NCBI GenBank assembly: GCA_937890525.1 | Contig: CALADI010000011.1 | Span: 62,001 to 126,000, forward strand | Direction of reading: 5' to 3' | DNA from: an uncultured Clostridia bacterium | GTDB lineage: Bacteria > Bacillota > Clostridia > Oscillospirales > Oscillospiraceae | DNA length: 64,000 nucleotides | In this document: positions 25,900 to 33,418 of the stretch, one piece after another | Position numbering within the stretch: the stretch's first letter is position 1 | Layout: each line of letters begins with the position of its first letter | The notes under the pieces: model-generated | What the model was told of the DNA's origin: nothing | Databases searched by the model: none | Seen by the model: only the letters and a program-made list of their open reading frames with translations | Translations under genes and position numbers: made by a program

Positions 25900-28431
25900 T
25901 TATGACGAGCAAACTTCACATTCTTCCACTTCAAGACTCTTGGAGCGGATGTAGTAAACGGTCTTGACCCCCTGCTCCCACGCCAGCAGGTAGAGCTTCA
26001 ACACCTGACGGAAGGTATATTCGTTGGTGATATACAGGTTCATGCTCTGGGCCTGATCGATGTGGCGCTGGCGGATGCCGCAGGCCCGCACAGACCATGT
26101 CTGGTCGATGAGGTGGGCATTTTTGTAGTACCAGAAGGTCTTCATGGATAGTTCCGGGGCAACTCTGGGCACCAGTCCGTTTTTCTTTTCCTCCAGAAAA
26201 TAGCGGCTCATCACCGGGTCAAGCCCGGCGGTGGTGCCGGCGATGATGCTGGTGCTGCTGGTGGGCGCTGCGGCGAGCAGATAGCCGTTGCGCAGACCGA
26301 ACTGCGCCACCTCCCGGCGAAGCTGCGTCCAGCGTTCGTCGGTCAGCCCACGCTCTTCGAAATATGCTCCGGTCTGCCAGAGGCTCCCGTCAAAATAGGG
26401 GTAGCTGCCCTTTTCCTTGGCAATTTCACAGCTGGCGCAGATGGCGGCGTAGTGGATGTCGGCAAAGACTTTCTCCGCAAAGGCGAGGTGGGCATCGCTC
26501 TCCCACGGGATGCCTTGCTTTGCCAGCATATGGTGGTAGCCGCTGACACCCAAGCCAATGGGACGGTAGTTGTGGTTGTTGATCTTGGCGTAGGGCAGGG
26601 GGAAGAAGTTCAGATCGATCACATTGTCCAGCGCCCGCACAGCGCTGCGGACGATGGAGTACAGTTCTTCCCTGTTATCCGGGTCGATGTGCCCCAAGGA
26701 CAGGCTGGCAAGGTTGCAGACTACAAATTCTCCGGGCTTGGTGACGGTGACCACCACGGTTTCTCCGTCGATGGTCTGGATGCTCTGCTCAAGCTGGGTG
26801 ATCTGATCCATATTCTGGGCGATCTCGGTGCACAGGTTGCTGCAATAGATCATCCCCCGGTTCCGGTTGGGGTTGGCACGGTTGACGGTGTCCCGGTTGA
26901 AGGTGAAGGGGGTGCCTGTCTCCACGGCGCTCTTGATGATGAGCCGGATGATATCCTTAATGGGGATGACACGCTTGCGGATGCGGCTGTCGTGGACACA
27001 GTCCAGATACTTCTGGGTCCATTCCTCCCCCCAGCAGTCCTCCAGAGCATAACCCTTGACGGTCTGGATCTCGTGGGGGCACATCAGATACCAGTCCCCC
27101 TCCAGATTGTCCCGTGCCTGCTCCCAGAAGTAGTCCGGGTAGCACACAGCGGGGAACACATCGTGGGCCTTCATCCGGTCGTCGCCGTTGTTGGTGCGCA
27201 GATTCAGAAATTCCGGCAGATCCCGGTGCCACACATCCAGATAGACGGCCACGGCACCTTGACGGACGCCAAGCTGATCCACGGCAACGGCGGTGTCGTT
27301 GGCAAGGCGGATCCAACGGATCACGCCGCCTGCGGCGCCCTCGAACCCCCGGATGCTGCTGCCGGCGGCGCGCACCTTTCCGAAATACATCCCCATACCG
27401 CCGCCGAATTTGCTGACCTTGGCGAAATTGTCGATGCTGCGGTAGATTCCGTCCAGACTGTCGGGTACGGTGTCGATAAAACAGGAGGAAAGCTGGTGGA
27501 AAGGCTTGCGGGCATTGGAGAGTGTGGGGGTGGCCATGGTGACTTGCAGTTGGCTGAGCATATCATAAAACCGTTGCACCCATTGATCCCGGTGGTGTGT
27601 CTCCTTCATGGCAAGGTGCATGGCGATGCCGAGGAACATCTCCTGCGGGGATTCCATGGCAACGCCCTTGCCGGTGCGGATGATATAGCGGTCCAGCAGC
27701 AGGGAAAGCCCGGAGTAGTTCAGCAGGGCATTGCGCTCCGGGCGGATCCATGCGGCGTAGCGCCGGATCTCCTCGGGGGAGTAGTGGGCAAGGATGTAGT
27801 CGCCGTACAGTCCCTCTTGAGTCAAGTAGACCAGCTTGTCGTAGAAGTCACCGATGCCCCGGGATGCCATGGTGCGTGCCAGCTCCAGATCGAATTTCAG
27901 CATCAGCAGCCGAGCGGCGATCCGTTCCCATTGGGGGGCTTCCTGGGTGGTGCGCTCCACGGCGGCACGGATCAGCAGTTCCAGACGCTCCTGCTCGGAC
28001 AGTTCCGGTTTACTCATGGAGCGGTACTTCCGGGCGAGAAGTTCCAGATCATAGGCTTCGTCCTGAAAATCCCGCTGGATCCGATCCAGCACCGGCAAAA
28101 GCCCTGCAATGCCGGGGAACTCCCCAGCCAGTTCCATCCGGGAGCGGCGCATCCTCGCCCGATTCTCCCGATAGAGGATGTAGCCTTTCATCTGGGGATA
28201 GAGATTTTGTTCCATTAGGGTTTGCTCCACCAGATCTTGGATGTCCTCCACCCCGACCTGTGTTTGTACTTCGTGCATCCGGCGGATCTTTTCTTCCACC
28301 AGCGTCACAAGACCAGCGAGCGCGGCCGGGTCAATGGGCGTCCCGGCGCTGTCAAAGGAGCGTGCAATGGCCCGGCTGATCTTTTCCGGGTCATAGGCTT
28401 GGCGGCTTCCGTCTCTCTTTATGATCCACAT
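25900..28431 (-). CDS. nrdA: Class Ia ribonucleotide reductase, alpha subunit
   Basis: The 843-residue catalytic subunit has an N-terminal ATP-cone (IIKRDGSRQAYDPEKI), so activity should be under dATP/ATP control. Catalytic features are the SSCFIDTVPDSLDG cysteine, the radical-site block CSNLCTEIAQ, GLGVSGYHHML, the AAPTSSTSIIAGTTAG block, and the C-terminal redox pair ECEVC. ATG 28431 follows GGAGG; an in-frame extension to 28479 would start inside the operator region. nrdB follows by 12 bp. Two NrdR-like boxes lie upstream. Confidence 0.96.
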   Translation of the reverse strand: MWIIKRDGSRQAYDPEKISRAIARSFDSAGTPIDPAALAGLVTLVEEKIRRMHEVQTQVGVEDIQDLVEQTLMEQNLYPQMKGYILYRENRARMRRSRMELAGEFPGIAGLLPVLDRIQRDFQDEAYDLELLARKYRSMSKPELSEQERLELLIRAAVERTTQEAPQWERIAARLLMLKFDLELARTMASRGIGDFYDKLVYLTQEGLYGDYILAHYSPEEIRRYAAWIRPERNALLNYSGLSLLLDRYIIRTGKGVAMESPQEMFLGIAMHLAMKETHHRDQWVQRFYDMLSQLQVTMATPTLSNARKPFHQLSSCFIDTVPDSLDGIYRSIDNFAKVSKFGGGMGMYFGKVRAAGSSIRGFEGAAGGVIRWIRLANDTAVAVDQLGVRQGAVAVYLDVWHRDLPEFLNLRTNNGDDRMKAHDVFPAVCYPDYFWEQARDNLEGDWYLMCPHEIQTVKGYALEDCWGEEWTQKYLDCVHDSRIRKRVIPIKDIIRLIIKSAVETGTPFTFNRDTVNRANPNRNRGMIYCSNLCTEIAQNMDQITQLEQSIQTIDGETVVVTVTKPGEFVVCNLASLSLGHIDPDNREELYSIVRSAVRALDNVIDLNFFPLPYAKINNHNYRPIGLGVSGYHHMLAKQGIPWESDAHLAFAEKVFADIHYAAICASCEIAKEKGSYPYFDGSLWQTGAYFEERGLTDERWTQLRREVAQFGLRNGYLLAAAPTSSTSIIAGTTAGLDPVMSRYFLEEKKNGLVPRVAPELSMKTFWYYKNAHLIDQTWSVRACGIRQRHIDQAQSMNLYITNEYTFRQVLKLYLLAWEQGVKTVYYIRSKSLEVEECEVCSS

Positions 28432-28444
28432 ATGGTTCCTCCAT

Positions 28445-28460
28445 ACACTACATGTTGTTT
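28445..28460 (-). promoter_or_regulatory. NrdR box 1 (proximal to nrdA)
   Basis: ACACTACATGTTGTTT (plus-strand reading) closely follows the NrdR consensus acaCwAtATaTwGtgt. It lies 14 bp upstream of the nrdA start codon. Confidence 0.6.
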
Positions 28461-28475
28461 GATAGGATAATGCTA

Positions 28476-28491
28476 ACACAAGATATGGAGA
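28476..28491 (-). promoter_or_regulatory. NrdR box 2 (distal)
   Basis: ACACAAGATATGGAGA starts exactly 31 bp from box 1, three helical turns, the spacing usual for paired NrdR boxes. The match to consensus is weaker on the right half. Confidence 0.5.
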
Positions 28492-28535
28492 AACTCAAGT
28501 AAATAATCATTAAGATTCTGACGAAGAAGCAGTGC

Positions 28536-28564
28536 TTGCTTTTTGTCCGATTTCATACTATAAT
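28536..28564 (+). promoter_or_regulatory. Promoter of marR-MATE
   Basis: TTGCTT, 17 bp and a perfect TATAAT lie 31 bp upstream of the marR start. Confidence 0.65.
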
Positions 28565-28595
28565 GGTACGACTGAAGAAAAAGGAGCATTTTTCC

Positions 28596-29027
28596 ATGAT
28601 TTCAAACAAACTCCGTCAGTATAACAACCTCTATACCGAGATCACGGCGGTTTATCATGATCTGGCGGTGAAGCTGGGGATCACGGACAGCGCCGCTACC
28701 ATCCTCTATATTCTCTGCACCTTTGGGGGCAGCTATCCTCTTGGGGAGATCTGCCGCCGTTCCGGGATGAGCAAGCAGACCGCCAATTCTGCCATCCGCA
28801 AGCTGGAGCAGCAGGGAATGGTGTATTTGCAGGCCATCGACGGTCGGGCGAAGCGGGTGTGCCTGACCCCGGCGGGGGAGAAGCGTGCCGGGGAAACGGT
28901 GATGCGGATCATGAAAGCGGAGGATGAGGTCTATGGCTCGTGGAGCGAGGAGGAACTTGAGACCTATCTGGCGCTGACCGAGCGGTTCCTCACACAACTG
29001 AAAGAAAAGGCGGAGCATTTATCATGA
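28596..29027 (+). CDS. MarR-family transcriptional regulator
   Basis: This 143-residue winged-helix protein has the MarR layout: the dimerisation helix, LGEICRRSGMSKQTANSAIRKLEQQGMVY as helix-turn-helix, and DGRAKRVCLTPAGEKRA as the wing. ATG 28596 follows AAGGAG; the longer in-frame extension starts inside the -35 box and is rejected. It overlaps the MATE gene by 4 bp, so it very likely controls its own operon and the pump. Confidence 0.93.
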   Translation: MISNKLRQYNNLYTEITAVYHDLAVKLGITDSAATILYILCTFGGSYPLGEICRRSGMSKQTANSAIRKLEQQGMVYLQAIDGRAKRVCLTPAGEKRAGETVMRIMKAEDEVYGSWSEEELETYLALTERFLTQLKEKAEHLS

Positions 29028-30370
29028 CACAGGAGAATTCTCAAATGCAGCCCCTTGCCGGACATTATAGCTACGCAAGGCTGTTCCGCAGTACCACGCC
29101 CTGTGTGATCATGCTGGTGGTCACTTCTATTTACAGTGTGGTGGACGGACTGTTCGTATCCAATTTTGTGGGGAAAACGCCATTTACTGCCGTTAATTTT
29201 ATCTTCCCTCTGCTGATGATCTTAGGCGGAGTGGGCTTTATGTTCGGCACAGGCGGCGGAGCTTTGATCGCCAAGACCCTTGGGGAGCATCAGAAGGAGC
29301 GGGCAGATGCCATCTTCTCCATGACGGTGTATGTGGCGGCGGGCTGCGGCGTGGTGCTGATGATCTTGGGGCTTGCGTTTCTGCGCCCGGTGGCGGTGGC
29401 CATGGGGGCCCAGGGGCAGCTGTTGGACGACAGCTTGATCTATGGCGGGGTCTACTTGCTGGGACTGCCGGGATGCGTACTGCAATACGCCTTCCAAAAC
29501 CTGTGTGCCACGGCGGGCAAACCCAAACTGGGGCTGTATGTCACGGTGGCGGCAGGTGTGACCAACATCGTGCTGGACGCCCTGTTTGTGGCGGTGTTCT
29601 CGTGGGGGCTTGCTGGTGCTGCGGCGGCTTCGGCGCTGAGCCAGTACATCGGCGGCATCGTTCCGCTGGCCTACTTCCTGTGCAGGAATTCCAGCCTGCT
29701 GCGGCTGAAAAAATGCCGCTTGGATCCCAAGGCGCTGGTGAAGATCTGCACCAATGGCTCTTCTGAGCTGCTGAACAACATCTCCATGTCCATTGTGAAC
29801 ATCCTGTACAATATGCAGCTTCTGCACTATGTGGGGGAGGATGGCATTGCGGCCTACGGAGTCCTGATGTATGTGAATCTGATCTTCCTGTCTATTTTCA
29901 TCGGATATTCTGTGGGCTCGGCGCCGGTGATCAGCTTCCACTACGGGGCACAGAACCACCGGGAATTGCGGAGCCTGCTGGGGAAGAGTCTGGTGATCCT
30001 GTCGGTCAGCGCGGTGCTCATGTTCCTGCTGTCGGAATTTCTGGCACGCCCATTGTCGGTGATGTTTGCCGGTTACGACCCGGGGCTGCTGGAGCTGACC
30101 CTGCGGGGATTTTTCCTGTATTCCTTCTCCTTCCTGTTTTCTGGGTTTGCCATTTTCGGTTCATCCTTCTTTACGGCGCTGAACGACGGTCTGACTTCGG
30201 CGGTGATCTCCTTCCTGCGGACGCTGGTATTTCAGATCGCGGCGGTGCTGGTGCTGCCCCTTGTGTGGGGAGTGGATGGGATCTGGCTGTCCATCGTGGC
30301 GGCAGAGCTGCTGGCGGCGGTGGTGGCGCTGGCGCTGATCGCGGGCAAGAAGCATAAATATCACTACTGA
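29024..30370 (+). CDS. MATE-family multidrug efflux transporter
   Basis: This 448-residue membrane protein has about twelve helices in two MATE repeats. The N-terminal block VTSIYSVVDGLFVSNFVGKT and GGGALIAKTLGEHQKERAD match the DinF/MepA branch, and the second repeat has SVGSAPVISFHYGAQNHRELR. Such pumps exchange drugs for Na+ or H+. The leading marR gene suggests induction by a small ligand. A terminator follows 7 bp after the stop. Confidence 0.94.
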   Translation: MTQENSQMQPLAGHYSYARLFRSTTPCVIMLVVTSIYSVVDGLFVSNFVGKTPFTAVNFIFPLLMILGGVGFMFGTGGGALIAKTLGEHQKERADAIFSMTVYVAAGCGVVLMILGLAFLRPVAVAMGAQGQLLDDSLIYGGVYLLGLPGCVLQYAFQNLCATAGKPKLGLYVTVAAGVTNIVLDALFVAVFSWGLAGAAAASALSQYIGGIVPLAYFLCRNSSLLRLKKCRLDPKALVKICTNGSSELLNNISMSIVNILYNMQLLHYVGEDGIAAYGVLMYVNLIFLSIFIGYSVGSAPVISFHYGAQNHRELRSLLGKSLVILSVSAVLMFLLSEFLARPLSVMFAGYDPGLLELTLRGFFLYSFSFLFSGFAIFGSSFFTALNDGLTSAVISFLRTLVFQIAAVLVLPLVWGVDGIWLSIVAAELLAAVVALALIAGKKHKYHY

Positions 30371-30376
30371 GCAAAG

Positions 30377-30416
30377 AGAAGCGGTACGGCGTATCCTACG
30401 CAGTACCGCTTCTTTG
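30377..30416 (+). terminator. Terminator after the MATE gene
   Basis: AGAAGCGGTAC and GTACCGCTTCT form an 11-bp stem with a 15-nt loop and TTTG after it. The T run is short, so strength is moderate. Confidence 0.65.
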
Positions 30417-30487
30417 TGGCAGGGGGGATCATACCGTGCATTCAAACAGGAGGATCTCCTGCCCCTGTGCGGACACAGGTGCCTTCT

Positions 30488-31291
30488 TTATTGGGTCCGG
30501 GGCTCTACCCGGATCTGCAATTCGGTGATTTGTTCCTCCACCCGGGATGTGGTGTGGTTGTCGATCCACAGCAGCTCCAAGATCTCCCCCACAGGGGTCA
30601 GATCGTGTGCATCGGCATAGGCAAGGAGCCTGCGAACCATCTGGGGGCACTGTGTGTATGCGCCTTGATACCGCAGGGACAGATAGGTTCCGGCGTCGAG
30701 GCACCCGTCACCGCCCTGCGCGATGAGGAACACCGACTGATAGGTGACGGTGCCGCTGTTTTTGGCATCCGAAAGCGAGATCACCGTGCCGATCTGGTTG
30801 TTGCCGATGACATAAAAATGCCGGGGATCGATGTTCACCAGTTCCTTGATGAGCACATCCATCTCATGCTGGTCGGAGTAGCCCCGGGGGATGGAGTAGT
30901 AGCTTCGGCTGGGGTATTCTTCCAGCAGGATCTGCCCCACGGGGGCATCCTGCGCCCAGCGGATGGTCTGCATCCGGTGGGCAACATTGTGCCGAAGCTG
31001 GTGCAGGATCTTCATCTTCCGCTCGATGGCGTCCTGTTCCTCCTGCAGCAGGGCAAGGGTGGAGTCTGTGGTATGCTGATCCAGATATTGCCGGATCCGT
31101 TCCATGCTGAAGCCCAGTTCCCGCAGATCCCGGATCACATTCAGCCGCCAGATATCGTTGACGCTGTACAGCCGGTAGCCGCTGGGTGCCCGCTTGGGGG
31201 AGATGATCCCGATCTGCTCGTAATACCGCAGGGAATCCACGCCGATGTGGTAGAGCTTGGAAATTTCACCGATTTTGAAATATTTTTCCAT
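30488..31291 (-). CDS. MerR-family regulator with GyrI-like effector domain
   Basis: This 267-residue regulator has the MerR helix-turn-helix and wing (FKIGEISKLYHIGVDSLRYYEQIGIISPKR, then GYRLYSVNDI), a dimer coiled coil near residues 75-115, and a C-terminal GyrI/BmrR-like domain (residues about 120-265). It therefore probably binds hydrophobic or cationic drugs. The divergent YitT-like gene has a MerR-type promoter between them. ATG 31291 follows a G-rich AGGGGGG site. The last 60 bp before the convergent MATE terminator hold a CAGGAG/CTCCTG hairpin followed by TTT, a possible weak terminator. Confidence 0.9.
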   Translation of the reverse strand: MEKYFKIGEISKLYHIGVDSLRYYEQIGIISPKRAPSGYRLYSVNDIWRLNVIRDLRELGFSMERIRQYLDQHTTDSTLALLQEEQDAIERKMKILHQLRHNVAHRMQTIRWAQDAPVGQILLEEYPSRSYYSIPRGYSDQHEMDVLIKELVNIDPRHFYVIGNNQIGTVISLSDAKNSGTVTYQSVFLIAQGGDGCLDAGTYLSLRYQGAYTQCPQMVRRLLAYADAHDLTPVGEILELLWIDNHTTSRVEEQITELQIRVEPRTQ

Positions 31292-31309
31292 TTTGTCGAA
31301 CCCCCCCTC

Positions 31310-31340
31310 TTGACTCTGGTATTATACCAGAGTTTATACT
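31310..31340 (+). promoter_or_regulatory. MerR-type promoter with operator in a 19-bp spacer
   Basis: TTGACT and TATACT are separated by 19 bp, two more than optimal, and the spacer holds the dyad ACTCTGGTA-TTA-TACCAGAGT (31313-31333). This is the classic arrangement that MerR proteins activate by twisting DNA. It drives the YitT-like gene. Confidence 0.85.
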
Positions 31341-31378
31341 GGTGGTGCAACCGATAATCAAAAAAGGAGATCTGAAAA

Positions 31379-32065
31379 ATGTCTGATAACGGAAATCTGT
31401 CCCGGCGCAGCTCCGCCAAGGGCGTACTGGGCAGTTGGTTTCAAGGAGTGAAGCTGTCATCGTGTCTGCTGGCGCTGCTGGGGAGCGCCATTTTGGCCTT
31501 CGGCCTGTATAACATCCATGCGGTGTCCCATGTGACCGAGGGCGGTGTGCTGGGACTGACGCTGCTGCTGGAGTATTGGCTGGGGATCTCCCCGTCCATC
31601 ACCGGGTTTGTGCTGAACGGTTTATGCTATCTGCTGGGATGGCGGATGCTGGGCAAGCGGTTCGTGATCTACTCCATCGTCTCCACCGCGGGATTCTCGG
31701 TGTTCTATGGCATCTTCGAGCAGTTCGATCCTCTGTTCCCACAGATCGCAGATATGCCGCTGCTGGCGGCGGTGGTTGGGGCGCTGTTTGTAGGATTCAG
31801 CGCCGGGCTGTGTGTCCGCATCGGCGGTGCGCCTACGGGCGATGATGCGCTGGCCATGAGCATCTCCAAGGTCAGCCATGTGGACATCCAATGGGTGTAT
31901 TTGCTCAGCGATTTGACGGTGTTGGCCATGTCTCTGAGCTATATCTCTCTGGAGCGGATCGCCTACTCTCTGCTGACGGTGATCCTGTCCGGTCAGCTGA
32001 TCGGCGTGATGCAGAAGATCAAGCTGCCCCGCTCCCGCAGGAATGCGGCGCCGGCAGAATCATAA
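31379..32065 (+). CDS. YitT/YczE-like membrane protein
   Basis: This 228-residue protein has about five membrane helices and the family block IHAVSHVTEGGVLGLTLLLEYWLG with RIGGAPTGDDALAMSISK. It ends after the membrane domain and has no DUF2179 tail, like YczE-type members. The role of the family is unknown. AGGAG precedes the ATG. Expression should be controlled by the divergent MerR protein, which points to a function in drug or stress response. Confidence 0.85.
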   Translation: MSDNGNLSRRSSAKGVLGSWFQGVKLSSCLLALLGSAILAFGLYNIHAVSHVTEGGVLGLTLLLEYWLGISPSITGFVLNGLCYLLGWRMLGKRFVIYSIVSTAGFSVFYGIFEQFDPLFPQIADMPLLAAVVGALFVGFSAGLCVRIGGAPTGDDALAMSISKVSHVDIQWVYLLSDLTVLAMSLSYISLERIAYSLLTVILSGQLIGVMQKIKLPRSRRNAAPAES

Positions 32066-32066
32066 T

Positions 32067-32269
32067 TCAGAAAAATGCTCTGGAATGGGGATCACCCCTT
32101 CCAGAGCATTTTGATTTCGTCTGCATGGTTCGCTGAATGGTCTCCACGCTAACCCGGTTGTCGTGGATCCTGTCCACAAAGGGCTGCAAATAGTAGGCAG
32201 AGGAACCGGGCAGCGCAGATTGCAGCCCTGCCAGAACAGGGGGGGGTGTTGCATGGCGCCAATGGGCAT
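32067..32269 (-). pseudogene. Small ORF interrupted by a poly-C(8) frameshift
   Basis: ATG 32269 has GGAGG at 7 nt and a promoter-like element upstream. The frame begins MPIGAMQHPP and then shifts at eight C (32239-32246). With one extra C it continues LAGLQSALPGSSAYYLQPF, VDRIHDNRVSVETIQRTMQTK and ends at 32067, a natural-looking acidic/polar C-terminus with GC-rich third positions. As given, the reading in the ATG frame turns into Pro/Cys/Trp-rich nonsense. It could be a sequencing slip, a phase-variable gene or a decayed gene. I do not recognise the family. Confidence 0.4.
32071..32113. terminator. Bidirectional terminator after the YitT-like gene
   Basis: AAAATGCTCTGGAA and TTCCAGAGCATTTT with an inner GGGG/CCCC pair form a long stem with A and T flanks on both sides. 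Confidence 0.85.
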
Positions 32270-32300
32270 AGAAGATCCCTCCGTTTCAGTCCTAGATCTC

Positions 32301-32328
32301 AGCATAGACCGAAATATGGAATTTTCAA
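32301..32328 (-). promoter_or_regulatory. Promoter-like element for the small frameshifted ORF
   Basis: On the minus strand TTGAAA, 16 bp and TATGCT are seen about 32 bp upstream of ATG 32269. The rest of 32270-32397 is A/T-rich and shows no further feature. Confidence 0.4.
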
Positions 32329-32397
32329 GCGGCACAAACACAACATATTGCGATCTTGTTAAAAGTAAACATCAAGATATGGGTAGATATGTGCAGT

Positions 32398-33276
32398 TCA
32401 TCCATGATGGGAGCCATCCTCTGAGGGGAGGTAGCCGATGAACCGCCGGATCTTATCCTCTGCGCCGGTGCTGCGCAGAAACACGAAGTTGAACTCCCGG
32501 CGGATCTGGCAGTCCCGTATGGTGAAGGTGGGCAGCCCCTGCTGTCGGGCCAGAACCTCATAGACGAAAGACACCCCCAGCCCTTTGCGGACAAAGTCCA
32601 GAATGAGCGAGAAGGTGCTGATGCAGATGCATCGCCGGAAATCGTAGATGCTCCGGTTGTAGTCCAGCAGCTTGTTTTCCAGAATGGCACGGGTGCCGGA
32701 GCCCTCCTCCCGGCACAGCAGGGTTTGGTCAAGAAGCTGGGCGATGGTCACCTCCTGATGGGCAAAGGGATGGTCGGGGGCGCAGATCCCCACAAAAGGC
32801 TCGGTGCTGAAACGGATGGAGCCGTACTTCCTGCGGTCGAAGATCCCCTCGATCAGGGCAAAATCCAGCTTGCATTGGTCGATCAGATCCAGAAGATTCT
32901 GGGTGTTCTCGTCGATCAGGGTCAGGTCGTTGTCTGGGCAGCGGAGAAAATGCTCGGCGTACTGTCCGATGACGCATTGGGCGATGGTTTTGGTCACCCC
33001 GATGCGCAGGTCATGGATCTGCCGCTCATCCATCTGGCGCAGCATATCCGCCTCATTGATCTTCATGGTTCGGGCATACTGCTCCAGCAGTTCGGCGGCG
33101 GCGGTCTTTTTTAGACGCCTGCCCTCGTACCGGAACAGCTTGTGACCGTAGAATTTCTCCAAATGCTGAATGTGCTGGGTCACGGCGGGCTGGGGGATGT
33201 GCAGCAGTTCGGCGCTTCGGCGGTAGTTCATGGTGTCGCACACAGAAAGAAAGGTCTCCAATCGAAAATCCAGCAT
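32398..33276 (-). CDS. LysR-family transcriptional regulator
   Basis: This 292-residue protein has the LysR helix-turn-helix at the N-terminus (LETFLSVCDTMNYRRSAELLHIPQPAVTQHIQHLEKFYG) and a type-2 periplasmic-binding-like effector domain (LRIGVTKTIAQCVIG; GSGTRAILENKL). ATG 33276 follows AAGAGGT; an extension to 33342 starts within the dyad region and is rejected. It is divergent from the sulfur-redox fusion gene, its most likely target. Confidence 0.9.
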   Translation of the reverse strand: MLDFRLETFLSVCDTMNYRRSAELLHIPQPAVTQHIQHLEKFYGHKLFRYEGRRLKKTAAAELLEQYARTMKINEADMLRQMDERQIHDLRIGVTKTIAQCVIGQYAEHFLRCPDNDLTLIDENTQNLLDLIDQCKLDFALIEGIFDRRKYGSIRFSTEPFVGICAPDHPFAHQEVTIAQLLDQTLLCREEGSGTRAILENKLLDYNRSIYDFRRCICISTFSLILDFVRKGLGVSFVYEVLARQQGLPTFTIRDCQIRREFNFVFLRSTGAEDKIRRFIGYLPSEDGSHHG

Positions 33277-33303
33277 GGCTGTACCTCTTATTAATAAAAA
33301 TTT

Positions 33304-33341
33304 ATTATCAAATGATAATCTTTTATAAATTGATATTATCA
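33304..33341. promoter_or_regulatory. Dyad operators between lysR and the fusion enzyme
   Basis: Two TATCA/TGATA dyads are present: ATTATCA-AA-TGATAAT (33304-33319) and TGATA-T-TATCA (33331-33341). The arrangement fits LysR-type T-N11-A sites in a divergent promoter region. Confidence 0.6.
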
Positions 33342-33418
33342 TGGAATCCTGCTATAATCAAGACAGCAAAGGAAAAGAACCAAGGATGATTCACACAAAT
33401 TCAAAAAGGAGAATGCAT

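Noticed and set aside
32163..32441. Plus-strand 92-codon frame between YitT-like and LysR genes
   Set aside because: No ribosome site, overlaps the 3' end of lysR and is antisense to a more plausible small gene.
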